Source: Craspedostauros australis
Lineage: Eukaryota; Bacillariophyta; Bacillariophyceae; Mastogloiales; Achnanthaceae
Reading direction: 5' to 3'
Assembly: GCA_026770025.1 (NCBI GenBank)
Contig: JAMXDE010000005.1
Span: 1 to 64,000 of the forward strand
Length of the DNA: 64,000 bases
Part shown: piece by piece, positions 12,701 through 24,109 of the stretch
How positions within the stretch are numbered: position 1 is the stretch's first letter
How the letters are laid out: each line of letters opens with the position of its first letter
Notes under the pieces: model-generated
What the model was told of the DNA's origin: nothing
The model's input: only the letters and a program-made list of their open reading frames with translations
The model's database searches: none
Position numbers and translations under genes: made by a program

Positions 12701-14555
12701 TCTGCTGCCTGTGAGGCTTGTTTGGCAAGGGTGTCGGCTGCATTGACTGCCTCTGGGTCATTCGGTGCATTCTGGATGGCTTGAATTGCGTTGCCTCTGG
12801 CCTGAATTGCAAGCACCACAGCAGGAGACTTCTCCAGGTTCACGACAGCTGCAGAGAAGTACTCTGGGAACTTCTCTGGATGAGCCAGAAGATCTGGGTG
12901 ATTCGTGCGCTTGGCTTGAACGTGACGAAGGTACATGATCTCCTCTTTCACCTTTGCCATGGTGAGATCCCAGTCGAACCTTCCAGCCCCCGTCTTTGCC
13001 ATCATGATCATTTTCCCGTTGTCTCGGAGACCATAGCAACAGTAGGTCACGCCCTTCACCTTGTTGGAGGTGGCAAGGAAGAGTCTTGTGGGTTCTGTCA
13101 CACTGATCATGAGTTGGTTTGGGTTGGTTCGGTATGCTCCATTGATGAATGGCATGTGTGGAGCCCTCTTGTGAGTGCCTTGGATGTCTGCTCCGGCTTC
13201 AACAAGACCCTGTGTGAGTTTGAGAGAGCCATATCCACGATCACAGAGAACTTCTGTGTTCTGCAAACCATTGGTGGTTTCGAATTGGTCCTCAATCAGA
13301 TCCTTTGCAGTGTTTGTCTTGGTTTCCTGGATGACTTGGACTCCACAAGGGACCCCAGACATTGTCATTGCCAAGGTATCGATGGTGAATCTTTGCATGG
13401 AGATTTCACAAGTTCAAGAGATAGGGAAGAAACGAAATTCGACAAGAAAGAGAGGGATGCAGACATGTATGTGGCATGTGTGAGATTCCAAATGATTGAC
13501 AATTGTACAAGCAACACATACATTCACCTGCATGATCCAAAAGCGCAGTATGCACACAGTACAACTCACCCCCATCTGTTGGGCTTCGGATGCTTGTGCC
13601 GGGCAATACCACTTCGCGATATTTTGGTGCTCTCACAGTGCACTTTATCATCGTCGATTGTCACAGTGCGTTGGCCAGCCATGCCTGTCACAACTAGTTG
13701 CTTCAAAGTGTTATTGCACTGAGCCTGGAGATCCTGCCAGAAGTAGTGAGCGTTTGACTCGATCTTGCTGCCGTCTGCATGGATTTTGCACCACCAATCA
13801 TTGTACTCGGTCTTGCTCGGGGACCCCACTTTGGTACTCAGCAAGCCCATGGAGTACATGTTTTTCGTGGATGTCTGGAAGGTTGACTGTGTGCTGAATG
13901 CAACCATGAACTGCAGGTACTCCAATGCATCCATCTTCACATCATTCTTTGCAAATGCTTCTCTGTACAGACAAGATGAGGTATCAAAGACGAGATCAAT
14001 GATATCATTTGGTGTTGGGCGTTTGCTGTCAGTGAGCTTTTGCATCGATTTCCGAATGTGCACCATCTCCTTGTTCATGACGAGTCTGCTGTCAGCACGG
14101 GCTTCGCCGACTGTGACATGATGCTTCTCGTCCACCCCTGTCTGCAGCTTCCACTTCAAGCTCATGCTTGCCAGCTTTGCTGCATCGGATTTGGTGTTGC
14201 GGGTGGATGCAGGTGCAGTTGTAGGAGTGGGATTGTCATTGTTGGTGTTCGAGGTGTTGTTTTCCTGTGTAGAAGCTGCATTTTCGTTCTCTTCTGATAT
14301 GAGGTAGTTGCTGTTGGAGTTGGAGGTGCTACTCTTGGGATCTGTTGCATCCAAGTCATCTCCATTGGTGTCATCGTTGTCATCGTCCAGATCAAAGTCA
14401 TCAGGAGTCCAAATGACTGTGTTGTCATCCGAAGGATGGACAACAGCATCTTCATCAAGTAGCTCCAAGTCTAGATTGTCTGGATCAATGCCTCCGTTGC
14501 TGTCATCATCCTCCCACAAGTCATCATTGCCTCCGAAAGCATGATCCAAAGACAT
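9754..14555 (-). CDS. PiggyBac-type DDE transposase with an embedded PD-(D/E)XK (YqaJ-like) nuclease; three exons
   Basis: Exons on the minus strand are 14555-13570, 13390-11310 and 11156-9754. The introns (13391-13569 and 11157-11309) begin GTGAGT and GTAAGT, and the second has a TACTAAC branch point. The joined frame is 4470 bases, 1489 aa. The first ATG is at 14555; the GTG two codons upstream was not used. Order: acidic N-terminus (1-110); first catalytic Asp near 301-303 in TIDDDK, followed by the piggyBac-type KPNRWG; second in CDRGYGS (D379); a nuclease region from about 584 (RDPLWFMLRK) to about 1060 with SVD (932), VEMK (E952, K954) and QLLHH; then KGGSD (D1142), the piggyBac GGxD motif; a Cys-rich segment 1319-1338 (C-x2-C-x7-C-x2-C-x4-C); a polyalanine tract and a basic tail. 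DDE plus the Cys-rich module define the family. The nuclease insert is unusual. No stop or frameshift is seen, so it may be functional. No clear terminal inverted repeats or TTAA pair were found. Confidence 0.85.
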
Positions 14556-15140
14556 GGTCACTCAATAGATGTAACACAAATCTAAGAATCTTGCACAGGG
14601 CTGGCTGCGATGAACTCAGTTGAGGTACAAGTGGAATGTGGGGTAGATGAGTGCAGCAGCTCTATTTGTTCCAAAAGCTATTAATAGATCGATTTGATGA
14701 TGATGGTGTTGTTGGGAGATTCGATCGATTCGTTGAGTCCCACAAGAGATTTTGAGTCACGGAAGAAATGTCCCCCTCCCAAATCTCGGTCTGGCTCAGC
14801 AGTGGTTGGTGTGGACGGGCTGTTGATGTTCCCAAACGCGAGTCAACGTGGGTTGAGGCGTTTTATGACATGAGGAGGGTGTGGGGAATAATAATTTCAT
14901 TCCAACAAATGGCTCCAAACCTCCAGACACAACCGTTGGTTTCAGTGCAGGCAGAGACCAGTGACTCCAGAAACCATCCGTTGAGTTTGAAAACTTTCGC
15001 GTGGTGCGCATTACCAATACTCCCGTGATCATCCAAACACGAGTCCGTCTGCCCAAACAGCAACAGCAAAAAACTCGGCGAGTGGTGCAACCAAATTGCA
15101 GAACGAATCCAATCAGGGGACCAAACAGCACCATCCGCAC
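14556..15140. other. Spacer upstream of the piggyBac-type gene
   Basis: This holds the 5' flank and probable promoter of the minus-strand transposase gene. I see no gene, and no confident promoter element can be assigned by eye. Confidence 0.5.
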
Positions 15141-16450
15141 AAAAAGACACCGCAGCAATCAAAACATCACATCCCATGCACTGTGTCATTCACATCATCA
15201 CAACCATTGGACTGTTCCATCCGCATCCGCATCAACACCAAGCCACATCAACTGGACTGTCGAATCCGCATCCACTCGCACCAAGCCACAACCATTTGAC
15301 TTGCACATCCACATCAACTCCCATCAAGCCACACCAACTGGACTGTTGAATCCGCATCCAGTCGCACCAACTGGACTGTCGAATCCACATCCACTCGCAC
15401 CCAGTCGCACCCAGTCACACCAACTGATCTGTCGAATTCATATCCACTCTCACCAACTGGACTGTCGAATTCATATCCACTCTCACCAAGCCACACCAAC
15501 TTATCTGTTGAATCCACACCCAGTCGCACCAACTGGACTGTCGAATCCACACCCAGTCGCACCCATCCACACCAACTGGACTGTCGAATTCATATCCACT
15601 CTCACCAACTCGACTGTCGAATCCACACCCAGTCGTACCAAGCCACACCAACTGGACTGTCGAATTCATATCCAGTGGCACCAACTGGACTGTCGAATTC
15701 ATATCCACTCTCACCAAGCCACACCAACTTATCTGTTGAATCCACACCCAGTCGCACCAACTGGACTGTCGAATCCACACCCAGTCGCACCCATCCACAC
15801 CAACTGGACTGTCGAATTCATATCAACTCTCACCAACTGGACTGTCGAATTCATATCCACTCTCACCAAGCCACACCAACTTATCTGTTGAATCCACACC
15901 CAGTCGCACCAACTGGACTGTCGAATTCATATCCACTCTCACCAACTCGACTGTCGAATCCACACCCAGTCGCACCCATCCACACCAACTTATCTGTTGA
16001 ATCCACACCCAGTCGCACCAACTGGACTGTCGAATCCACACCCAGTCGCACCCATCCACACCAACTGGACTGTCGAATTCATATCCACTCTCACCAACTG
16101 GACTGTCGAATCCACACCCAGTCGTACCAAGCCACACCAACTGATCTGTTGAATCCACACCCAGTCGCACCAACTGGACTGTCGAATCCACACCCACTCT
16201 CACCAAGCCACACCAACTGATCTGTCGAATCCACACCCAGTCGCACCCAACCACACCAACTGGACTGTCGAATCCACATCCACTCCCACCAAGTTACAAC
16301 CATCCGACTGGCACATCCACCAGCACTCGCGCCAAGCCACATCCATTGGACTGTCGACTGCATGCCCACTCACTCCAGATGACACGCATTCGACTGTAGA
16401 GTCAGCATATGCATCCACTCACTCCAAATCACATCCTTTTGCACCGAGGT
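15141..16450. repeat. Second tandem array with 33-bp and 43-bp units, related to the left satellite
   Basis: Units read CACCAACTGGACTGTCGAAT followed by either TCATATCCACTCT or CCACACCCAGTCG (33 bp). A 10-base insert (CACCAAGCCA or CACCCATCCA) makes the 43-bp form. The clean array runs about 15300-16290 and is more degenerate on both sides. It shares CACACCAACTGGA with the 74-bp satellite. The 33-bp period is 11 codons, so reading frames of up to 296 codons stay open by periodicity alone; I do not call them genes. Confidence 0.93.
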
Positions 16451-16766
16451 GTTTGCATGCACTCACCGCAAATCACATGTGTTGCCTCATGATATCTATT
16501 TTGGATGACATCCTTTGCTCTGTGGCATCCGTGCCACATCATATCCCTTGGACTGTCGAATCCGTATTGCATTGTTCTGGCGTCCTCATCCATTGTACAA
16601 TTGCATCTGCGTCACATTGGCACTGCATCACATTTCGTTCGCTGTCGCATCCACCCACATCCACTCACATGACATCATGTCCATTGCGTCATCACATCTC
16701 CATCCATCCACACTTCATCACATCCATGGTTCTGTCACATCACATTACATCCATCTAATGATGCAC
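16451..16766. repeat. Degenerate tail of the 33/43-bp array
   Basis: The text is still rich in CATCACATCC, CCACTCAC and TGGACTGTCGAATCC fragments (the last at about 16549-16563) but has no regular period. It looks like old, decayed satellite. Confidence 0.6.
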
Positions 16767-17047
16767 CACATTTTGCCATACCTATGGCACTTGTCGTTGA
16801 GGTTTGGTGCTCCAGTGTGGAACTTGTGATGTGAGACAGTTTGGTCCAGAACAACATTGCAATCCATCCAAAAAACTATCATGCTATGTAGCAGCACCAG
16901 ATCATTCGAAAAGGAGAAGAAGTGTGCCTTGTGAACACCTCACTGGCGATGTATAGGAATATTGGGTGTACATTGAAATTGACTTAGATTTAACATCATT
17001 TTTGTTGATATCGTGTGATTGTGTGCTCCCCCAAACTATGCAGGGCA

Positions 17048-17644
17048 TCATACTGCTGTCACTTCGCCATCCAAGATGATGTGCGCCATTGTGTCATTCC
17101 ACCTGGGTGCCACATTGTCTCCATATACCCCATATGTATCCATCCCTGACAAGCATGCACTGTTATATCTCGATTCAGTGCACATTGTCAGCACACAGTT
17201 GAAAACCAACATGTTTGGCAATGAAGGTCGATCCGGAGGCGGCTGCTGTGCTGGATCATATCTCTTGCTCGCAACCATGTCAGTTCTCCTCATGTAGCAC
17301 ACCTCAGTACCTGATGTATTGAGGACACCCCGATGTATCCCAAATTGCTCCAAGTTGCATCTCTGCAATTCAATCCATCCTGATGCTGTTGCCATTGTCA
17401 GTTGTCTTTCATGTCAATAACATGCATTTGCTGCATTTGATCGATTGCAACCTCTTCCATTCAATAAATCCAATCCCCACTTCTCCATCCCATTTGTGGC
17501 TTGATGCTTCACATAGCTTGCATGGGTGGGTTGGCAATGTGGTGGATGTTCATATGCACCACCACACCAGCAAAAGTCATGTGATAGGTGCTTCACCATC
17601 TCTCGGAAACCTATTGTCCTCCGCTTGTTCCTTTCTGTCAACAC
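17048..17644 (-). pseudogene. Possible decayed reading frame, function unknown
   Basis: Two minus-strand frames (17644-17414 and 17395-17048) are in the same register and separated by a stop at about 17414. Joined they would give about 190 residues, including WCGGAYEHPPHCQPTH and GVLNTSGTEVCYMRR. I recognise no domain. It sits between decayed satellite and a retroelement remnant, so a fragment of a mobile element is the likeliest reading. It could also be chance. Confidence 0.25.
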
Positions 17645-17739
17645 TTTCCAGGCAGTCTTTCAACCTCAAACTTTGTAGGAACCTCCAACTTTATTCTTTT
17701 TGATGCGTCCTGCCCATCAATAGTTGTCGGAATGTCAAT

Positions 17740-18763
17740 GTGGAGGTGGGTCGTCTGGCGGGCGCGGTGAGAGTGTCCTTGCCAGAGGAGCACGTCTACA
17801 GGGGTTATATATATGGGGAGCAAGTGTCATTTCATCGTCAGTTCAAGCTGATGTCGGTACGGTTTGCCAGTGTTTCGGAGCGGCGCGCAGCCCAGGAGGC
17901 CATTGGGGTCCTGCAGGCAAGGCGAGTGCTCCATCACGGCGACCAGGTACATTGGGCAGCCGTCGCGGGAGCGTTGCAAGGCCTTGACCACGCAAAGAAG
18001 ATTCTCTCAATCAAGCTCATAGCTGGAGAGGCGGCTACAGGCCAACACATGAAGCGATGGGGCCTGTGCGACTCTGATAAGTGTCCCAATTGTGGGAAAC
18101 GGGAGAGCAGTGAGCACTTTTGGGAGTGCAGAGACCGGGCGAGAGTGCAAGCGGCGACCAGACACGTGGCGAGCATATGCGGCTGGATGCAGAAATATAC
18201 CACAAGCCTGGGTGTCATGCAGGCAATAGTTTTGGCGCTGTGCAGCCAAATCAGCAGCATGGTCCTGTTACGTCTGGCGGATATGAGTGTGTGGGCATGC
18301 AGACAGCGGTAGGAAGCCAGCAGTCCATAGGAGCGACGGCCTTGCGAAAGGGTTTGCTCTCCGAACAATGGAGTATCCTCCAAGGTGAATTCTGAAAAGT
18401 CGGGACACCAAAAAAACGGCCAGAAAGTGGTCAGCACAACTCATTCGGGGAATCTGGAAAATAGCGTGGGAGCAATGGCAGCTTCGGAACGAAGCGCAGT
18501 GTCATCAAGAAGACTCGGCCGAAGCCGAAATCGAGCAAGCTTTGCAGCAGCGAGTAGCTTCAGTTCGGTGTCGCCTCGAGGAAGTTCAGCCAAGCCACGA
18601 GCGGATGGTCCGCACAGCTCCAGGAAGGGAGGTGCTGGTACAACAGGCCACGGTTTGGCTGGAGCAGGCTGCACGAATATTGGCGGAGCTGATTGCCCAT
18701 GGTACATTGCTCCGCTGGATTCAATACAAGCAGCACGCCCAGCCCGATCCCAGTGGAAGTTAG
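17740..18763 (+). pseudogene. Retroelement C-terminal remnant, broken into three frames
   Basis: Three consecutive plus-strand pieces in different frames match the order of the C-terminal end of reverse-transcriptase-bearing retroelements common in algal genomes. The first piece (17740-18312) contains a zinc-knuckle-like CPNCGKRESSEHFWEC (C-x2-C...H...C). The second (about 18300-18395) contains QSIGATALRKGLLSEQW. The third (about 18400-18763) contains a W-x2-x-IRGIWKIAWEQW-x-x-RN block. At least two frameshifts or stops separate them and no reverse-transcriptase core remains upstream, so this is a dead 5'-truncated or eroded copy. The family assignment rests on recalled motif order, not on a search. 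Confidence 0.65.
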
Positions 18764-18769
18764 CAGGGT

Positions 18770-20130
18770 CGCCGAGGGAGCTCGTCCAGCGTCAGGATGC
18801 ACATCAAATACGTACTACAGATTCCGTGCTCTGTTCCGGCACGGCAGGAAGTTGCAAAGAGGCGGAGCAAGGCGCCTACGGAGCAGATGCCCAGGAGGTA
18901 ATCTAATCTTTGCATTTTAATTGTTATCAGAGTTGTTGCAATGACTTGTGTCATCCACACACAGCCGGTATCCAACATGCAAATATGCGGCATTCTTGCA
19001 CCTTTCGCTTATTTCTCTATCGATGCCTCAAATGAACAACTGCAACAACGCCCTCTCATCCATCCACCAAGATTTTCATGGTGGTTACATCTGCACAGTT
19101 GGATGTTGCATTGGACTGATTGTTGGTGCAATACGTACTTGGCAGGTACGATCCTTGCAGAGCCTGGATTGATTCCCCCATTGTCATTTGCAGACTGAGT
19201 ACGGTGCAGTTGTGCCTGCTCGTCCTCACGCATTGACTTGGCTTGTTGTGGTGAATGCCGAAAGGCGGATGTGTTGGATTTTTTCACAAGACGGAGGCAG
19301 CTCCGGAGAACGAAGAAAAGTGGATGCGCGACCCATAATTCGTTTGATTGGCTGATGCTGTTTGTCATCCGTGTCGAACGTGTACCGGTGACAGAATGGA
19401 CCTCGAATACAGAAGAGTTGGCATCGTAACGTCAAATCAGTTCCGTTAACCGCCGGTGAAATCAACGGACACAAGGGATCGAACGCTGAGCAAAGCGATG
19501 ACAGAACAACGGTAATTGTACGAGGTTTGTTTGAGACACGCACGAAAGAAGACCATGTGTGGCACATGTATTGGAGATCATGTTTTACAAAACTTTGTCA
19601 AGTCCTCGGACATCCACATGTTCCACACACAGGATCCGAGCCTCATCTTCGACGGCCGAGGTCTGTCCGTCGAGGGGTGATACACGACCAATGTCGCAAC
19701 AACCAACCACCAAAAGGCACGACACGACACCAACACCAACGATCAGCACAAGCATGCCACACAACAACACGAAGAACCGCGAAGAGAAATGATTCAGGTA
19801 GACGCTCTCTAGACGCAAACCGCTGCAATGTAAACGTCAAACTAAAGACGATCCGATGACAATCAAAGTGTATCTACCACCAATTCTGATGTAGTTGCAT
19901 ACGACGAATACGGTGGATTAATTGCCAATGGCATTGAAGCATTGTATGCAATAGTGTAAAATACATGGTCACATCAAGTGCTGCATGCGTGCGCTTCAAT
20001 TTTGGCACTAGTCTGTAAAGCACAGCAACCAGAAGTAAATTTGCGGTTGCAACGTCCGTATGTATCGCGTAGAGCAAAAACCGTGTTGTTTTCACGCAGT
20101 GGGGTGTCATGTTTGCGTTGGGGTCTGTTT
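18770..20130. other. Repeat-flank spacer without a supported gene
   Basis: Only short frames without recognisable motifs occur here, on both strands. I see no RNA gene or tandem repeat. Confidence 0.4.
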
Positions 20131-20166
20131 TTTTGCCATCTGGACCCCTCCTGAGAGGCCGGAGAA

Positions 20167-20220
20167 GTGCTTTTAAGACCCACTCGAGTGAACGAAGGTG
20201 CAGTCGTGCCTGATAGTGAC
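20167..20220 (+). repeat. Left inverted-repeat copy of the candidate TIR element
   Basis: It is about 54 bp beginning GTGCTTTTAAGACCCACT and ending TAGTGAC. It matches the reverse complement of 28400-28453 at roughly 48 of 54 positions by eye. Confidence 0.8.
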
Positions 20221-21469
20221 TTAAACTTTAACAAAATAAGCACATATTCGGAATCTACGTAAAATTCTGTCGAGGGATATTTAATTTAAAAATCGGGAGA
20301 GTTGTGGATCAAAAGTTATAGACCTTGCAATAGTTTTGGTCTTCGGCCGTTGTAGACCTTCCTTAGACTTCGCCGGGTATTGCCAAAACTCGCTGATGAT
20401 GTCACACCTGTTCCTATTTTGAATTATTTGTCGCTTGCAATCTGGTTCTGACACGATTCACAATTTCCCACGTCACATTTTCCTTCAATGTTACCGCACT
20501 TTCGACTGTTTGTTTTGCCGCATGTGGATGCAAATCATCATGAATTTACTGCAACATTTCGTTTTCCTTGGCTTTGCACCGTCCAACTTCTTCTTCGTCA
20601 CAACCAGAATCATGCAGCATTAGTTGCGCACTGGCGCTCGCAGTCATACTTACCATTGTGCACTCCATCGTTTCAGCGGTTTTTGACTTCTTTTCTTGTT
20701 TTTTACTTGAGATAGTCTGTGATGAGGTATGCTTTACTCTCAGTGGTGATACTTGTAGTTGAGCGTACCAGTCTGTTTTCACCCGTTCCATCGCCATCAG
20801 TTGTCGGTGTGCGTCGTACTCCGACATTCTGTTCCTCGAGTCATGGCAAGCAAGTACGCAGATTTTGTTCAGCTCTGCCAACAAATAGTCAGGGATAGGT
20901 TCAAACGATCGAGTCTTCTTTGCGGCGCAACCCGGTGTTGTAACAGGAGGAAGATCCATAGCAGCAGTTGTATCCTTCCACATTGCGTCGTGACCAGCAG
21001 TTTCCATGAGGTTGTTGCAAAGGGCTGTTTTGAATACATTCGCTTCACCCTGTTTCACACTCTTCTGGGCTTTACGCCTCATCTTTGCCTGTTTTGTATC
21101 CACTGGTACTGGTTGGCGTGACTACTTGTGGTCTTCCTTCACTGTCGTGCCAAGTTCGTTCACAACGGAGCACTCCCAAGCCTCTTCCTCCACCATTTTG
21201 GCATTGGTGACATTCGAAGCTTCAATTAACCAAGCTTTCTCATCCTCGTATTGAATCTCGTGGGTGTTGGGAACACCAAGTATGTTTGCAGACCATCGAG
21301 CTCTTGGGCTCGTACAGTGAGTCAGCCACTTGCCCTTCAATAGGGAAGCGTCAACCAGCAACATTGTGGTGCCTTTGATGTCTCCAAATCGCAGGGCTTT
21401 CAAGATGATCGCCATCCCTTCCATCGCCGTCGCCATCACCTGTTGCCTTGTCACCATTGCCATCCCTGC

Positions 21470-21631
21470 TGTCAAAGTGCACAAGTATCTACTGAAGACG
21501 TATTTGCCCGTTGTTGTGTGCCCTGATTGGAGCTCTTGTTCTTTATTGTGAGTTGTCCGAAGACAATCCCCCAACCAGTATTTTGACAAATATGATTAGT
21601 AGAGAGGTAAAAGGTACAGAGAAAGCTGTCA
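21470..21631 (-). repeat. Copia 3' LTR
   Basis: 162 bp, with TG...CA ends. On the plus strand it starts TGTCAAAGTGCAC and ends AAAGCTGTCA. The left flank is the target duplication CCTGC. Confidence 0.93.
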
Positions 21632-21714
21632 TTCCCCTTGATCTCAAGGTGGACCCCCGTAGAACAGGGTTGTGGCAAGAAGTGTTAGTGTTGGCCTCAC
21701 CAATGCCTTGGTGA

Positions 21715-22114
21715 GCATGTCAGCGAAGTTCTGAGCCGATGGGACATGGACTGGAACCAGTGTCCCAACTCCCACAGCCTCACGGACTCAGTGAAATGAT
21801 ATTGCCATGTGCTTCTTTTGCAATGGGCTGTCTGCGATCGTCGTTATCGAGATCGCCACATTATTGTCGCAGAATGTGACCGTTGGTGATTGGACGTGGA
21901 CTCTCAGCAATCAGAGTGCGTATCGGAGTGCAATGATTTCTTCTGTCACTGATCCCATTGCGTTGAATTCTGCTCCGTATGTAGACGTTGTGACTGATGT
22001 CTGCCGCTTGCTCGAGAAGTACACAGGCGTCCTGCCGAGGAAAAGGATGATCCCAGTGTTTGATCGGCATGTGACAAAATCGTGCGCATGGTCAGCATCG
22101 ACGAATGCATACAT
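21715..22114 (-). pseudogene. Copia RNase H and polyprotein end
   Basis: The motifs are the expected Copia RNase H set: FVDADHAHDF, then RSNTGIILFL, STYGAEFNA, TFCDNNVAI, KKHMAISFH and NFADMLTKAL. A TGA interrupts the frame directly after AISFH, where related elements usually have Arg followed by VREAV. The frame then reads on to a terminal stop about 85 bases before the 3' LTR. Confidence 0.85.
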
Positions 22115-22144
22115 CGGCAGCTCTGGATAGATTGGCTTCGGTGA

Positions 22145-23311
22145 TCAGTCATCGACGTCCTCCTGTGCCTCAGGGTATTCTTCCTTCATTTGCACCACCA
22201 ATTCTGGGTTGGACAGCGTCAAGTTGAAGTTGTTGAATATCATGGGTCTGGAGTCGATTTGTGTTCGGAGTGTGGACTTGCTCTTGAGATAGCCCCAGAT
22301 CTTGAGTGCTCTTGCTAGATGTCCTTTCCAAGGTGATGCAGTGAATTGAGAGAGTGAAGAAGTTGCAAAGGCGACGTTGAAACGTCCAAGTTGAACAACC
22401 CAGTTCAGCATGCCGATGAGCTGCTGGAACTGTTGGTGTTCATTTGGTGTGAGTAGTTCGGAGTCATCCGTTTCCGGATGGTCCTTGTTCCACATGGACA
22501 CATGCTGGTCATGGAGTGTTGCATGCTGCTTCTTGACTTTATCCATCGCGTTTGCGATGTATTTGTCACATCCAATGCTCCATTTGTCTTTCGCATTCCT
22601 GGAATTGTCGTTGCCCAGATAGTATTTGGGTGGTCCAATGTCTTTGATGGTGTAGACTTGCTGGATGGCCTTCATGTATTGGTCTGGTTCATTTGCCACA
22701 ATCTTGAAGTCATTGACATGCATGCATATGTAGTCATACCCAGTGTCGTCCCTCCACTTGATCCACACGTCCTGGTCATGCCGTGATGGAGAGAACCCCA
22801 TGGATGAGAGTGTATTTGCGAAGTGAGCATGGAATCTTTGCGTGCTCGATCGGAGTCCATACAACGCCTGCCTGAGTACAATTGTCTGGTCCTCTCTGTG
22901 ATCGAACTCTTTTCCTGCCCTCGCGTACATCTTCTTGTTGGTGTAGGCATTGACAACTGCATTCCCCATGTCGCCGCAGAGTTGCTTCAGCTTGTTTGCG
23001 TCCGCGATGACATTGAGTATCCGTGCACTGGTTGAATTGATCGTGGATGAGTATACTCTGATATTGTCAGCGAGTTCGATGAGGTGACCACCGGCTACCA
23101 GCCGCCCCTTGCGCCACAGATCCTGTTTCACAACGAAGATGAGCCAGAGCTTGGTGCTCTGGTAGTACGATAAAGGTCGGTGAGTGGATGGATGGAATTC
23201 AAAGCAATTGAGGTCGATCAGAGCGTCGATCTCTTTCTTTGCTGCGTGCTTCCACAATGTGTTGCCATTGGCTTCGTCACGTTGGAGTGTGTGTCGCATG
23301 TTGCATGGCAC
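22145..23311 (-). pseudogene. Copia reverse transcriptase with an altered active site
   Basis: 388 codons open in one frame. Motifs in order: a WKHAAKKEIDAL start, CGDMGNAVVNAYTNKKMY with the first catalytic Asp, ALYGLRSS, then CMHVNDFKIVAN where Copia elements normally have YVDD. The first Asp of that pair is Asn here, which should abolish polymerisation. The text continues into the thumb and connection (YLGNDNSR, QQLIGMLNWVVQ). It is recognisably CoDi-like. Confidence 0.88.
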
Positions 23312-24109
23312 TTCTACACCGTATTGGAATACTGTAGCGAATAAGTCCTTGTTTGGCTTCTTCTTTCCTGGTCGTATGCGCCTCAGGATGGCGATGCTGT
23401 CGTTGTTGTCAACTGTGAAGATGTGCGTGCGCTCGATTCGTCGCAGGCGTCTGTGTATCGCGCGAACAGCGTGCTTTGCCCGTTTTAGTATTGTTGTTGA
23501 CTGTCGATTGTGCCTGTCGATTGTGCCTGTCGTGCCGTTTTGGCTCGTTGGCGATGATGTATCGCGCCACGAGCTCGGGATGGTCTGCCCTCAGGATGTT
23601 GTATCGGAACCATTGAGTTTCATTGTTGTCCCATTTCACATTGAGATGGAGATGTCAGTCTTGGAATGAGTGGCCTGCAATGGATGTAATTGCTGGTTCG
23701 TTCTTGTTGTCTTTCGTGATCTGATTTGGAACATCTCATCATGCTCGCGCTCAGCCAGAGTGTCGATACGCCCCTGAATCCGCTGCTGGGGAGGATCTGG
23801 AATCCTCACTGCTTCATAGTTATCAGATTCTCTTGAGATGTCCGCAGTTGAGAGCTTGTCTTCCCTTTTGCCGTCGGATATCATGCTCGTAGGCCCGCTG
23901 TTGCGGTTGTCGTTGTCGTCAATGATGACGTTCTGCTGACCGAACCATCAGTTGTCATGCGGAATAGCATTGTCGTTGACCACGACGCCCCTGACCTCCA
24001 GTGGTTCCTCCTCAGGAATGCGAGCAGCCGCCCCCAACCGCACAGTACTCGCGTCAATGGCCTCACGGACCTGTCGAGCGAGCTGTGCCGGCATCGTCTT
24101 GGTGCGTGC

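Noticed and set aside
12718..13722. 334-codon plus-strand frame opposite the transposase
   Set aside because: Antisense of a spliced gene with conserved DDE motifs; the plus frame has no domain.
9116..15140. TTAA target duplication and terminal inverted repeats of the piggyBac-type element
   Set aside because: TTAA occurs at about 9504, 9591 and 14689, but no inverted-repeat pair could be matched by eye next to any of them.
15001..16254. Frames of 143-296 codons with SHQLDCRIHI-type repeats
   Set aside because: The unit is 33 bp (11 codons), so openness is a by-product of period; both strands are open in parallel.
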